Assembly: GCA_023014485.1 (NCBI GenBank)
Contig: JAJOZX010001074.1
Coordinates: forward strand, 775,001 to 839,000
Length of the DNA stretch: 64,000 bases
DNA from: Bathynomus jamesi
Taxonomy: Eukaryota; Arthropoda; Malacostraca; Isopoda; Cirolanidae
Direction of reading: 5' to 3'
The position numbers and the translations under genes were made by a program. Shown here in pieces: positions 19,214 through 25,089 of the stretch. The notes under the pieces are model-generated. The model did not search any database, was not told the DNA's origin, and saw only the letters and a program-made list of their open reading frames with translations. How positions within the stretch are numbered: the first letter of the stretch is position 1; each line of letters starts with the position of its first letter.

Positions 19214-20654
19214 GAATAAGATTGTAAAACTAGTGCTTTCATGAAATCTTTGAAATTTTCAGTATATGTAAGGGTTTCCCCAAGACTTAGTTTAGTGAAG
19301 AATTACAATATACTTTCGTTACATACATATACACCTTGCTTGCATATCTCGCTGTACGATGTATTACTTATAATATCATTGATTCATATATGTAAGTGCA
19401 TTTCATTACACATAACTAATAAATTAAAAGAAAATAGGCCTTACTTTCCATTTCCAGCACTATCCATTTTGAAACTTGTCAACCTGTTATTTTTGACAGT
19501 ACAGCTATCTATTGAAATTTTGCACAAACTTCATCCATTTTCTTTAAATTAAGACCAAATTTCTTGGAAAAAAAATATTTGAAGGGATACCAAGTCATTT
19601 TAAAAGTTCAGTATATTGAACACGATGCAAGAAAGTGTTAAATAAGCATAGAACAGATTTTAAATCTCGACACTATTAATACATTGTAACCTGGTTCCAA
19701 GGCTTATGATAGCGCAGAAGATGCAAAACTGTCACATTATATAGGCAACAAGTTATAAATTAAAACTATCATTTATTTTTTCAAGGTGACAAAAATATTT
19801 TCTGTACTTGTCTCTCATTTAGTACATGTTATCAAATTTTTAGTGAGGAATTCCTCAAAAGCCCTTAATGTGGGCTGAAACCCTGATATATATTTATTTG
19901 TTAATCTCTTTTGAGTTACGCACTGGCTCGAGTTAAATTAAGTATGAACTCGTACATGAATTAATTTTTAGTCAGGAGAATTTGACACGTTACTTCGGAA
20001 TCTTTTAAAACGGTGACATTTTTATTTTAGTGAATTTGCTGTTTTGACCTTCTTGCATGAACTGTAATTTTATTTATTCGAGCTTTTCTCAGTAAACGTT
20101 CATTCATGTTCTCAGTGAGTAAACTTGGGTACTTGGTTTGAGCCTCTCCCAGGAAGAAATGTCTTAAGTGACGAAAGTAAAAAACGCCAGAAAACGCAGT
20201 TAAAGTTGTACAAAATTTGAAAGCGACATAACTTTTGAATTTTTGAAGACATTTCGTCGAAGTATCTTTAAAAGTTCAAGTTATGTCACTTTCAAATTTG
20301 GTACAACTTTAACTGCGTTTTCTGGTGTTTTCTTCTTTTGTCGTTTAGCCACTTCTTCCTAGGAGGACGTCATACCTTCCCATTTAGCTGAACACCAGGT
20401 ACAGTTCGTTGATTAACGACACGCTTCTTCCGCAGGAAACGAAGGTTCTCACTCACAAGTCTCTGAAGATGTGCACCGAAGGGGAGTCGCATATGAGGGA
20501 GGTGCTCGAAATTCTGCAGAAGGATAAGCGTTATCTCATTCTCGATTCAATGTCGGAAGAAAGATCCAAAATCTTGATGGGGTATCTGGAGGAGCTGGAG
20601 AAGAGAGGCCCTCCCCCACCTCCAACTGCATCAGAACCGACGAGAAGGAAATAA
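3..20654 (+). CDS. TCERG1: Transcription elongation regulator 1 (TCERG1/CA150), 3' part, 8 exons
   Basis: Joining 3-98, 2224-2361, 3565-3924, 9245-9400, 10747-11154, 14074-14283, 14902-15243 and 20436-20654 gives about 642 residues with no internal stop. Six FF domains are visible, roughly at fragment residues 66-118, 131-186, 199-250, 443-503, 504-556 and 562-630, followed by the diagnostic C-terminus RGPPPPPTASEPTRR. TCERG1 is a nuclear factor; its FF repeats bind the phosphorylated RNA polymerase II tail and its WW domains bind splicing factors, coupling elongation to splicing. The WW half lies upstream of the window. Every junction is GT..AG and phase 0. The oddity is a long Arg-Asp/Arg-Glu tract between FF3 and FF4 (exon 5). 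Identification rests on close motif-by-motif agreement with vertebrate TCERG1 as I recall it; PRPF40 also has FF domains but lacks this tail. Confidence 0.95.
194..2198 (-). mobile_element. hAT transposon derivative with 8-bp TSD in TCERG1 intron 1
   Basis: The element starts TAGGGATGTGCC and ends GGCACATCCCTA. GTGTTAAT occurs on both sides (186-193 and 2199-2206), a perfect 8-bp TSD as expected for hAT. Subterminal regions are packed with CCGGATATCCGG-type palindromes, the kind of motif hAT transposases bind. The interior codes, on the minus strand, for the two ends of a transposase. It is too short for an intact hAT and reads as an internally deleted copy. Confidence 0.93.
677..1873 (-). 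pseudogene. hAT transposase, internally deleted: BED finger plus C-terminal dimerisation part
   Basis: The 5' part (1873-1571) has a degenerate BED-finger stretch with SYSTKPLWNHIQSKHPS. One TAG at 1568-1570 interrupts the frame, then 1567-677 continues in the same frame with VENIIRVLQPFEELTKQAS, TVATLLDPRYKSHFL and the hAT C-terminal signature PPSSVASERLFSAAGQVYAD. Roughly the middle half of a hAT transposase, including the first catalytic aspartates, is missing between the BED part and LERLHEQRQVV. The protein could not catalyse transposition. The TAG sits where a Trp or Gln codon would be expected. The ORF reads antisense to TCERG1. Confidence 0.85.
2224..2361 (+). CDS. TCERG1: TCERG1 exon 2 of window: start of FF1
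   Basis: The acceptor is CAG at 2221-2223 and the donor is GTAAGT at 2362. The 46 codons include KEAAIEAEVKAARERAIVP and RMKQFRDLLAEKG, which match the conserved stretch leading into FF domain 1 of TCERG1. The exon starts 18 bases after the right TSD of the hAT element that fills most of the preceding intron. Confidence 0.93.
2721..3068. mobile_element. Foldback (palindromic) element, copy 1
   Basis: About 150 bases at the left (ACACACAGAGCGTGC, then AACAAGGAACTCTTCTGGGA) are repeated inverted at the right, with only a short loop near 2890-2930. Internal marks are CATGATGTTAGCCCGAC and GGCAACGGGTCACTCGC. There is no coding sequence. Related copies are at 13326-13860 and, as a half, at 36210-36378. 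Confidence 0.85.
3165..3400 (+). repeat. 5S rRNA-derived SINE, copy 1
   Basis: The head resembles animal 5S rRNA, with the internal promoter region GATCATCGAAGTTAAGGGAC and TAGTAGTTGG. It is followed by a body with CGGATTCCAC and CCGTAGGTCCCC and a tail AAGGAGGTTAAACAATCCCA. It lies 165 bases upstream of TCERG1 exon 3 in the same orientation as the gene. Confidence 0.8.
3565..3924 (+). CDS. TCERG1: TCERG1 exon 3 of window: rest of FF1 and FF2
   Basis: The acceptor is TTTCAG ending at 3564 and the donor is GTAACT at 3925. The 120 codons contain FSSWEKELSKIVFDPRYLLL (FF1 core) and FRRLLEEVGLNG through FDEFILEVRRREKEE (FF2). The open frame continues upstream to an ATG at 3523, but that ATG is intronic, because homology with TCERG1 begins exactly at the acceptor. 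Confidence 0.96.
4069..4262 (+). repeat. 5S rRNA-derived SINE, copy 2
   Basis: The 5S-like head includes CGTCGCAACACCGCTTCC, CAACGAAGTTAAGCGATG and GTAGTTGGATGG. The body TTCGGATCCCACGTAAAGC and CTATAGGTCCTC follows. The usual tail is degraded to CCCCCAACCCC. It has gene orientation and lies just after exon 3. Confidence 0.8.
4300..5360. other. TCERG1 intron 3, first part: no feature recognised
   Basis: AT-rich intron sequence. I see no coding homology, RNA gene or clear repeat. A short inverted AAGAAAGAAA/TTCTTTCTTA-type patch near 4325-4370 is too simple to call. Confidence 0.5.
5365..5590 (-). repeat. tRNA-derived SINE with internal ATT microsatellite
   Basis: On the minus strand the sequence near 5580-5510 has tRNA-like promoter boxes, TAGCTCAATGGGTAACA and GGTTCGAATACC. 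An (AAT)n run at 5439-5500 and a GC-rich tail (5370-5435) with GCAATGGGCCGGATTCGTC follow. Strong boxes with a poor full tRNA fold favour a SINE head over a working tRNA gene. Confidence 0.65.
5600..9240. other. TCERG1 intron 3, second part: low-complexity tracts only
   Basis: Contains T runs (6375-6395, 7537-7555), a (TG)n run at 7491-7515, a C-rich patch at 7558-7571 and AT-rich DNA. Open frames such as 7793-7987 have no recognisable domain. No repeat family or gene was identified. Confidence 0.5.
9245..9400 (+). CDS. TCERG1: TCERG1 exon 4 of window: FF3
   Basis: Fifty-two codons between an AG at 9243-9244 and the donor GTTAGT at 9401 encode one complete FF domain: FLSLLKESGVDHHSRWSEVK, then DSRYKNVESS and WFRDYVAK. 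The W and RYK positions of the FF fold are kept. Intron 3 before it (3925-9244) is the longest of the gene in this window. Confidence 0.94.
9520..9632 (+). repeat. CR1-like LINE 3' UTR fragment
   Basis: CCACAATTACAAACACGG, GAGTGGATCCTAGGGTCTTT and GTCTGAAACAT match, in reverse complement, the segment at 30170-30245, which sits at the 3' end of a recognisable LINE ORF. This copy is a short 3' piece in TCERG1 intron 4. Confidence 0.65.
9640..10740. other. TCERG1 intron 4: nothing recognised
   Basis: T-rich intron sequence up to the acceptor of exon 5. No open frame here shows a domain and no repeat copy was matched elsewhere in the window. Confidence 0.5.
10747..11154 (+). CDS. TCERG1: TCERG1 exon 5 of window: Arg-Asp/Arg-Glu tract and acidic-basic linker
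   Basis: The acceptor is AACAG ending at 10746 and the donor is GTAAGA at 11155. The 136 codons begin LKEERRRSRDKSRERERIRD, then run through about 60 residues of RD/RE/RER repeats, a KKRRESRERSKDREK stretch and a Lys/Glu-rich linker ending EPEKTNKSE. The DNA is a purine-rich imperfect repeat of GACAGGGACCGAGA type at about 10800-10975. Vertebrate TCERG1 has a shorter charged linker here, so this tract looks like a lineage expansion. Similar RD/RE tracts in other nuclear proteins promote nuclear-speckle condensation; that role here is an inference. Confidence 0.9.
11186..11284. repeat. (AT)n microsatellite with AC interruptions
   Basis: About 100 bases of TA repeats with scattered ATACAT units, directly before a 5S-derived SINE. 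Open frames across it encode only Ile-Tyr runs and are not genes. Confidence 0.95.
11285..11492 (+). repeat. 5S rRNA-derived SINE, copy 3 (best preserved)
   Basis: GGGCTACGTAGTGGCC opens the 5S head; GATCAGCGAAGTTAAGCGAC and TAGTTGGATGGGAGACCG match the 5S internal promoter. The body TTCGGATTCCACGTAAAGC, CTGTAGGTCCCC and the tail AAGGAGGTTAAACAACCCCA follow. The orientation is that of the gene. Confidence 0.87.
11518..11636. repeat. Penelope-like tail palindrome without the ribozyme core
   Basis: GTTTCCTTTCCTTCGTGG and ATTCAT occur inverted around a short centre (AAACACTATTCTGTGTTT) between AT runs. The same flanking blocks surround hammerhead-like cores at 17822-18008 and 36661-36735; here the core itself is absent. 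Confidence 0.55.
11660..12354 (-). mobile_element. Decayed Tc1/mariner-type element with about 230-bp inverted repeats, A
   Basis: Left GTGTTTATAAAGTCCC and right GGGACTTTATAAACACCC begin inverted repeats that extend inward over the transposase 3' end, through ATGATTCTACATGAGCACCA. The centre keeps a minus-strand piece of transposase. The repeat arms contain coding sequence, so the copy looks like a foldback derivative of a longer element. Confidence 0.75.
11715..12100 (-). pseudogene. Tc1/mariner-type transposase C-terminal remnant
   Basis: Reading down from about 12100 on the minus strand gives degenerate PCHYANIVREYLNERF and NRWIGRGGN, then LDLTPLDFFAWGFIKSNVY and a C-terminal helix ending RDTDGAHVESY. 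This is the last third of a DDE/D transposase, holding the third catalytic position in TPLDFFAWG, of the family whose N-terminus in insects is annotated DUF4817. The N-terminal DNA-binding part and first catalytic region are absent. Confidence 0.75.
12431..12645 (+). mobile_element. Inverted-repeat element carrying a copy of part of TCERG1 exon 5
   Basis: Arms of about 66 bases (12431-12496 and 12579-12645) are inverted copies of each other, starting ATGCAAACC and ending GGTTTGCAT and including CCAAGGCCTTTCGTGTAT. The 82-base interior at 12510-12572 matches TCERG1 exon 5 at 10991-11048: 27 consecutive bases are identical (12510-12536 with 10991-11017) and most of the rest agrees with a few changes and a small gap. 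The copy lies in the intron just after that exon, in the same orientation. Confidence 0.8.
12680..12750. repeat. (AT)n/(GT)n microsatellite
   Basis: A TA run with a short GT run. It supplies the TA-rich target into which the hAT MITE at 12759 inserted. Confidence 0.95.
12759..13274. mobile_element. hAT-type MITE with TATTTAAATA palindromes
   Basis: The ends are CAGAGCTGGGCA and its inverse TGCCCAGCTCTG. TATATATG flanks both sides (12751-12758, 13275-13282), although the target is AT-rich so this TSD is weaker evidence than usual. Both subterminal regions are filled with GTATTTAAATAC palindromes. There is no transposase. Confidence 0.85.
13326..13860. mobile_element. Foldback element, copy 2
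   Basis: Left AACAAGGAACTCTTCTGGGA and right TCCCAGAAGAGTTCCTTGTT are inverted copies, followed inward by TTACCATTACTTATTCG and CATGATGTTAGCCCGAC type blocks. The loop (13520-13750) is longer than in copy 1 and contains TTGAACTCAGAATGGTCCCC, a block also found just left of the 32283 transposon. Confidence 0.8.
13908..14042 (+). repeat. tRNA-derived SINE
   Basis: Box A-like GTGGTGTAATGGTTAGC and box B-like GGGATCAAGACCC mark a tRNA head; the tail AAGGTGGTTAAACAACTC is almost the same as the 5S SINE tail. It ends about 30 bases before TCERG1 exon 6. An inverted fragment of the same family is at 28140-28283. Confidence 0.8.
14074..14283 (+). CDS. TCERG1: TCERG1 exon 6 of window: charged helix and start of FF4
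   Basis: The acceptor is TTCAG ending at 14073 and the donor is GTAAGA at 14284. The 70 codons contain VEESLRKREEEVQRAL and DRDKERQQHKHDEA, followed by ALCFNALLADL, the first helix of FF4. A tRNA-derived SINE ends about 30 bases before the acceptor, so the polypyrimidine tract is partly next to repeat sequence. Confidence 0.94.
14290..14605. other. TCERG1 intron 6, first part: nothing recognised
   Basis: Ordinary intron sequence. Short open frames on both strands show no domain. Confidence 0.5.
14608..14812 (+). repeat. 5S rRNA-derived SINE, copy 4
   Basis: GGGCTACGTCATGGCCACG, GTCGCAACACTGCTTCCC and TTGAAGTTAAGCGACG form the 5S head. The body is more diverged, and the tail GAGGAGATTAAATAACCCCA ends it. 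It has gene orientation and lies 90 bases before exon 7. Confidence 0.82.
14902..15243 (+). CDS. TCERG1: TCERG1 exon 7 of window: FF4, FF5 and start of FF6
   Basis: The acceptor is TTAG ending at 14901 and the donor is GTAAGT at 15244. The 114 codons contain DYTWKEAKKSLKKDSRWES (FF4), FRELLDETMTISLDSSWKEI with DDPRYTKFSSSDKKCEREF (FF5), and AKADFRELLK, the first helix of FF6. The order and spacing match TCERG1. Confidence 0.97.
15313..15550. mobile_element. Palindromic MITE in TCERG1 intron 7
   Basis: Left GTTACAGTAAGATTGTGAAA with GATTTCATGAAATC and right TTTTACAATCTTATTGTAAC are inverted. A second inverted pair, GACAAAAAATGGATAATGAC and its inverse, lies inside. A half copy occurs at 19208-19262. 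Confidence 0.75.
15565..16151 (+). mobile_element. Internally deleted mariner-type element with TA target
   Basis: The ends are CAGGGTGTTTCAGGAGGAAA and its inverse, flanked by TA on both sides. The inverted arms reach about 110 bases, past TCTAATTCTGAATGGTTA. The only coding trace is on the plus strand at 15816-15870 (VDTQDELLARILDAAALIK), the C-terminal end of a transposase. Confidence 0.8.
16154..16230. repeat. (AT)n microsatellite
   Basis: A TA run with TATAATATAA interruptions and a short CACACA end, lying between two mariner-type elements. Confidence 0.95.
16235..17798 (-). mobile_element. Mariner-superfamily element with DD37D-type spacing
   Basis: Inverted repeats start CCGGGTGGACGAAAAA and include AATACACCCAAATTAGTACA near the inner end, giving arms of about 120 bases. 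Their outer sequence sits in TA-rich DNA. The interior encodes a transposase on the minus strand with a few frame breaks. Confidence 0.85.
16340..17407 (-). pseudogene. Mariner-like transposase (DD37D spacing), frameshifted
   Basis: The N-terminus at 17407-17078 begins MVLSKEDLAVIKACFVEKGW, a helix-turn-helix region with the basic motif GSGRPRTARTRE. The middle (17030-16734) contains SRRVRLYINCIK, the region before the first catalytic Asp. The C-terminal part (16696-16340) contains FIFVQDNAPSHSAKATQEF and WPPNSPDLNPLDYLLWNELK. Counting between the Asp of QDN and the Asp of LDY gives 37 residues, the spacing of the maT group of mariner elements. Breaks near 17075 and 16700 and loss of a clear first Asp suggest the copy is dead. 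Confidence 0.85.
17822..18008. mobile_element. Penelope-like element tail, inverted pair with hammerhead-like motifs
   Basis: GTGGTTTTATTCAT and GAAAGGAAACAGAATGGTGC blocks occur inverted around 17935. Each arm carries a hammerhead-like core, at 17938-17960 (+) and 17908-17932 (-). Confidence 0.6.
17938..17960 (+). ncRNA. Hammerhead ribozyme-like core
   Basis: CTGAGGA fits the conserved CUGANGA box, followed by a short GTC-ATTA-GAC hairpin as stem II and then GAAA. This is the layout known for ribozymes in Penelope-like retroelement tails. The stem is only three pairs plus a U bulge or G-U pair, and I could not test folding or cleavage. Confidence 0.45.
18042..19156 (-). mobile_element. Tc1/mariner-type element (DUF4817-type transposase) with about 180-bp inverted repeats, B
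   Basis: The ends are GTGTTTGAAAACTTTCTGTA and its inverse; arms continue inward through GGTGACGTCAGCGGAC-type sequence to CGCGGGCATTCTTAAATCGG. The interior is a minus-strand transposase cut short. The element sits between AT runs. Confidence 0.85.
18200..18959 (-). pseudogene. DUF4817-type transposase, truncated after the second-Asp region
   Basis: It opens MERFTTAEMHMVYGAANGNG with AAVRLYRQRFPNRRVPN, the helix-turn-helix seen in arthropod proteins annotated DUF4817. A second helix-turn-helix (RGVARILGVNHDLVWGVL) and YVLFSDEACFTREGV with the first catalytic Asp follow. The reading frame shifts near 18470-18560, then gives HNSHVWAHANPHATR, FAVNVWAGIVHGKLIGPY and RRRMWFQH. Instead of the expected FQHDGAPAH motif, the sequence runs straight into the terminal repeat, so the second and third catalytic residues are gone. 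Confidence 0.83.
19156..19210. repeat. (AT)n microsatellite
   Basis: A TA run directly following the previous transposon. At 19208-19262 it is followed by a half copy of the 15313 palindromic MITE (AAGATTGTAAAACTAGTG). Confidence 0.95.
19270..20140. other. TCERG1 intron 7, late part: nothing recognised
   Basis: AT-rich intron sequence without coding similarity, RNA gene or matched repeat. Confidence 0.5.
20146..20367. mobile_element. Palindromic MITE next to the last TCERG1 exon
   Basis: CCAGGAAGAAATG, AACGCCAGAAAACGCAGTTA and GTACAAAATTTGAAAG are repeated inverted on the right side, so nearly the whole 220 bases folds into one hairpin. A half copy is at 22146-22300. It ends 68 bases before the acceptor of the last exon. 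Confidence 0.8.
20436..20654 (+). CDS. TCERG1: TCERG1 last coding exon: FF6 and C-terminus
   Basis: The acceptor is CGCAG ending at 20435. The exon encodes ETKVLTHKSLKM, then EVLEILQKDKRYLILDSM (FF6 core) and LEKRGPPPPPTASEPTRRK, and stops at TAA 20652-20654. The final proline-rich motif is shared with vertebrate TCERG1 almost letter for letter. A foldback repeat ends about 70 bases before the acceptor. Confidence 0.97.
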   Translation, partial: ETKVLTHKSLKMCTEGESHMREVLEILQKDKRYLILDSMSEERSKILMGYLEELEKRGPPPPPTASEPTRRK

Positions 20655-21234
20655 ATGAAAATGTTTTTTCATTTTTATCTGAGAATGAATTTGGTTTATA
20701 AAAGAAAGACTTCCAGTTCCATTCGACGTTCATTTAGAGAAGATTCTCACGCATGTTTTGTCTTAATTTTAACTTGTGTTGTCCTCACCTTTCGATTGTC
20801 TTTCAGAAAATGCTCATCAGACACGGTTTTCTATTTTCAAAACGTCGAAACAGGGTTGGAAAACGTTTAGCGTCTCGGAACTACAGTGTTAGGAGGTACT
20901 AAGCCTCTGCGGGTCCTCAGCATCCCTAGTCGTCGTTACCTTCTTATCTTCCTTAAGAGCTTGGTAATGTACTGCTTCCCAGCCCCGATGAAGCGTGTCA
21001 GAATATTTTTACTTCAATATAGATTTTCGATTTACTTACACGTTGAAATTAAGAAGTTAAACATGTTTGGAAAAAAATGCTTTAATTTTGTTTAGCATTT
21101 TTAAAATTTTTAATGAAATTCAGTTTAACTCTGAATTGCCATTAAGATTACACCTCGTTTTCTTGACCTGAAAAAATAATTTGGAACTGGAAGTGAAATA
21201 TAGATGAAACAAGTTTTTAATTTTTTTTTTTTTT

Positions 21235-21240
21235 AATAAA
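21235..21240 (+). promoter_or_regulatory. Candidate polyadenylation signal for TCERG1
   Basis: AATAAA lies 581 bases after the TCERG1 stop, in T-rich sequence, giving a plausible 3' UTR of about 600 bases. Another AATAAA overlaps the stop codon (20650-20655) and is too close to be the normal choice. Transcript 3' ends would settle which is used. Confidence 0.35.
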
Positions 21241-21339
21241 ATTGTAATATAGGCACAGGAAAAATGATTTTTTTTATTAGAAATAACTAGCAAGTTGTCT
21301 ATTGTTTCTTGTTTTATTAGAATTATCATTTTGTTAGTT

Positions 21340-22140
21340 TTGAATGCTAACGGGTTTTATTTAAACCACTGGTCTGATAGGGTGTGTGAACGTCTTGGTT
21401 TGCAGCGCCTTCAGTCCAAACTGAAGCTAAGTCTTAAGCTCTTTTTACACCTTTGCAGATAAATGTAAGGCATTGATAGATGTAAGTGATGTAATTTTGA
21501 AAAAGGAACCAACTTTTCCATCTTTCATTTTACCTCATCATCTTGTGGGACTTTAAAACTTCTCGCGACTCGAGTAACTAAAGGGGAAATTTCAACTAGC
21601 GAAGAAATGGTTCGAAAAGTTTTCATAATATGGAGATTTGACGCTTCTCTGAACCGTCCAAACAAAAAGTTTAGTGAAACTTTCTTACCCATAAATATTG
21701 GTAAGAAATAATTTCACCACGGGACTTTAAATTATTGTGCCAAGTTTATCGTAGTAGTAGAACCTGATGGAAAGAAGATAAAACTTTGGTAACGACACCT
21801 ATTTCAGTAATAGAATAAATTATATCCAGGATTAAATGTTAGTAGAAAGACTTGGTCTTGAACTCCTGTTCAGTATTGCCACTATGTATATTTTAACAAA
21901 ATAGTATTGGATTTAATTATGGTGTAAAAATATTTTCATTTTCTCTGATTGATCAGCCTTTGGAAGAAATGAAACAGGGTTCCTCATAATCTTCTGTAAT
22001 CTCTAACCCAGTTTTCTGAATACTCGTACAAATTGGCGAGAGATGTACAAGCCTTGTCTGTCTTCGCGGGTGGAGACTTCTGTGAAAGTGACAAACATTT
22101 TTAAATACCATTACTGCATTTGCTTAAACATCATTTCCAT
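21340..22140. other. Intergenic stretch: nothing recognised
   Basis: Sequence beyond the likely TCERG1 3' end. No gene or clear repeat was seen. Confidence 0.45.
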
Positions 22141-22145
22141 ATGAG

Positions 22146-22300
22146 TCCCTCCTAGGAAGAAATGTCTACGCGACAGAAGTAAAAAATGCCAGAAAACGCA
22201 CTTAAACTTGTATCAAATAATGCCTGAACTTTTGAAGATATTTCGACGAAATGTCTTTAAAAGTTGTCACTTTTAGATTGGTACAACTTTTAACTGCATT
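22146..22300 (+). repeat. Half copy of the 20146 palindromic MITE
   Basis: CCTAGGAAGAAATGTCT, AATGCCAGAAAACGCA and GGTACAACTTTTAACTGC match the copy at 20146-20367. The right arm is broken at about 22300 where a LINE fragment begins. Confidence 0.7.
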
Positions 22301-22586
22301 AAGCCAGCTTTCGTGCATCACCCAGATCAAGTCCGCGCTTCTTCACGCAGTCATTCACTATGTCCATCCACCCGACTCTTCTCAACCTCCCTCTTCTACC
22401 TTCGCAAACACACTTATACCCTCTTTTCGCAACTCTGTCATCTTCCACTCTTTCACCATATTTTTCGCATCCATACAAAAGTGTCTGCGCTAACGCAACC
22501 TCTCTACCCAGTCTCCGCTTTCTCACAACCGCTTTCAGATCACTCCTATCATTCTTGATGCACTCTACTATCAATTTTATCCGCAC
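22299..22586 (-). pseudogene. LINE reverse transcriptase C-terminal fragment
   Basis: The minus-strand frame ends GRLRRVGWMDIVNDCVKKRG, the basic GRPRRRW-type motif with a following helix found at the C-terminus of many RTE-like and related non-LTR polymerases, preceded by ALAQTLLYGCEKYGERVE (TLLYGCE is a common block there). No catalytic motif is included. It is a short dead fragment. Confidence 0.65.
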
Positions 22587-22649
22587 TCGTACTTCTTTTG
22601 TTCAAAAAACATCCCAAATAGCAGATGATTATATGATGGTAAACTGAAG

Positions 22650-24200
22650 ATGTGTCAAACAGTTCCGCTGAATAAGAAGCAATAACGAGCAATCTCTCTA
22701 CTTTCATAACCGCGAATGTGGTGACCATTTTTATAATCCGTAAGTCAATTACCCCTTAACTTCCCCACGAACAGTTGTCTTCATTGTGCAAAGTAACAAT
22801 TTCTTTCATAGACTACAAAGTAAGAATTCCTTCTATAGTAGGGCTGTCTTGACAAACACCATGAAATGAACCTCCCGCGTTAACAGGCTTTTCTTTATCG
22901 AAGTGAAGCGGCGAGAAGCCAACCTAGGTACTTCAATTCAGCTTCCCGAAACTGAACCACTCCAACTCCGTGAGGCCTACTGTCTGTAGAGTAAGGAGGT
23001 AGTGGACTAAAACGGTACTTGGTGCTCAATTGTAACTTCCTATGTTCCAGCCTCAAATGATCTGACTTCTGTTCACACAAGCTTTATCATGTCTACTTTC
23101 CCAAAGGAGGGAAACGCACCCATTTTACCGGAATTGTAGGGTAAAATGGGGTACATGTGTAAAATTGTAGTTAAGACGGTTTACATAAAGAAATGTTCCG
23201 TATATTTTATTTCAAACTTAATAACGGTGCAGTGTCGTGAAAACTTAATAGGCGTACATAAAAGTAATAGGTCCTATAGTTAATCAGGCTAGCAAGCTAC
23301 TCGCAAATTTCACAAAACTATCGCAGCACTCTTCCAAAAGTGATGTATTTTCTACTGCGCGAACAAAGGCGTCCCCATTGTACGGGTTCCACCTCCATAC
23401 CGACGACACATGGTTGAGCAATTAGTTACTGCATTCATAACTAGATAGAAGCACCACCGGAGCAGGAAAGGTGAGTACCTTGTTTTACCTTACCATCTTA
23501 AGTCTAATATATTTTACCAAATTTCTTCCCCTTATTCCTGAGCCGTTATACTAAAATGAATATACTGTACAATATTCTATAATATAATTTACTATTTACA
23601 ATTACCATGCTCTACGGAACTATATATCTTGGAAAGCAGTGAAATGTGATATTGTTCTTTTTTACTTTAATATCTGTTATTACAACCGTAAGAAGTACAA
23701 TATGTAACAAATCTTGACCCTAATCCGAAATTACCAGCTATTCCAAACGCAAGTCCGTCCTCCCGACATCATACTTGAAACGAGAGTTGCCAATGCTCCG
23801 AAGCCAGGAGCCATTTCCAAGATTCAGAGCCGGAACGGAGCAGGCCAATTGTTTCAACTCTGCTCTGGAGCCCGACTTATCGGAGCGCTCTGGAACTTGG
23901 AGCTGGAGCTATTCCGCTTATAGTAGAGTGAATGTCAGCAAGTTTAGGGGATGGGAGCCGATCACTAGCAGTTAGTGTTTTGGACGGTTTGATGTTCAAC
24001 GGTTTTCTTTGAGCATGTAAAACACTAGTTGTAAACAAACCATACCGCTAATGTTGAGTGTGCGTATAGTATTTTTTAATTGTAATATAGTGTCCTGGCC
24101 GTACCAGTTTGCCAAGTATGAATAGTAAATCGTACGGTTACGAGAAAAAGACACTTTTTTTTTATAATAGATTAGAATGTCATAAAAAGCAGGTACTTTT
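22650..24200. other. Intergenic stretch with weak repeat traces
   Basis: GGTAAAATGGGGTAC near 23149 and GTACCTTGTTTTACC near 23475 are roughly inverted and may end a decayed MITE. A GC-rich block at 23780-23920 is full of CTGGAGC/GCTCCG words, as in hAT subterminal repeats, but no TSD was found. No gene. Confidence 0.35.
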
Positions 24201-24229
24201 GAGCACCCTAAAACCATTACTCTAAGATT

Positions 24230-24985
24230 TTTCAACCGGGGTCCCGGGCGGAAAATGATATCCTTAAATCCCGGGACAAACGCAGCAAATCCCGGGATTT
24301 CCCGGGTTTTACAAAGTACAGTATTCTAAAACGTTATTTCAAATAGTTTTACGTTAATTTACTAATGTATCTAGAAAATACAAACAAAGACTATGCTGAC
24401 AAATTTATAATAGAACGAATCATGTTGCGTTGTACAACTCGAATAGTGCCTATAATATGCCCTGCATTATGATGTGCATGTGTAATGCGACTGGTATTTT
24501 TGATGATTGATTCGCACTGAAAGCCAGTCATTTGATTTCCCTGAATCGAACATTTTGTTTTAGTAGATTTTAATTTCGGTTATTATTTTCAATTGAGTGG
24601 CACACCTTTTGCTGTTGATATTTTTTTTTTACTGAAAATTAGTTAGAAGTATATAAAAGGTGTTGTGTTCGTATAAATTACACTATAACATAGTTTATTT
24701 TTGTTGGAGTGCAAAGCTGCAAATTAGCATTGTGGGCATAGACGCCTAGGCTTATATATCGTATTTATGTTTCTGCAGTGTTTGAATTGAAACTCGGCCA
24801 AGGCTTTATTTTTTATTATGTTGTATTTATCATTATTGTGTTAAAATATTTATTTAATATCAACTAACTAATCTAGATTTATCTAATGGCTTAAACATTT
24901 TAAGACTTTATCATTATTTTTTATAATTCCGGAAATCCTGGGATCCCGGGATGATGGCCGATTTTGTCCTGGAAAACTGGATTCG
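24230..24985. mobile_element. Decayed hAT-like element (CCCGGGAT subterminal repeats)
   Basis: The left end is dense in ATCCCGGGA words (24235-24310), and the right end (24925-24985) has inverted GGGATCCCGGGATGATGG and TTTTGTCCTGGAAAACTGG. The centre is AT-rich without coding sequence. Terminal bases and TSD cannot be fixed, so class is tentative. Confidence 0.45.
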
Positions 24986-25066
24986 TAGTTAGCGATACTA
25001 ACTACTACACTACCGATGATATATTATTCACCGATGCATTCACAGTTTAAGTGGAAGTATGAAGAG
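24979..25066 (-). repeat. tRNA-SINE fragment with shared flank
   Basis: GGATTCGTAGTTAGCGATAC to GGAAGTATGAAGAGT is nearly identical to 28195-28281. The left part is the inverted head of the SINE family seen at 13908; the right part is shared flanking sequence, so the two sites are duplicates of a larger unit. Confidence 0.7.
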
Positions 25067-25089
25067 TTAGACACTACTCCTCCCATACA

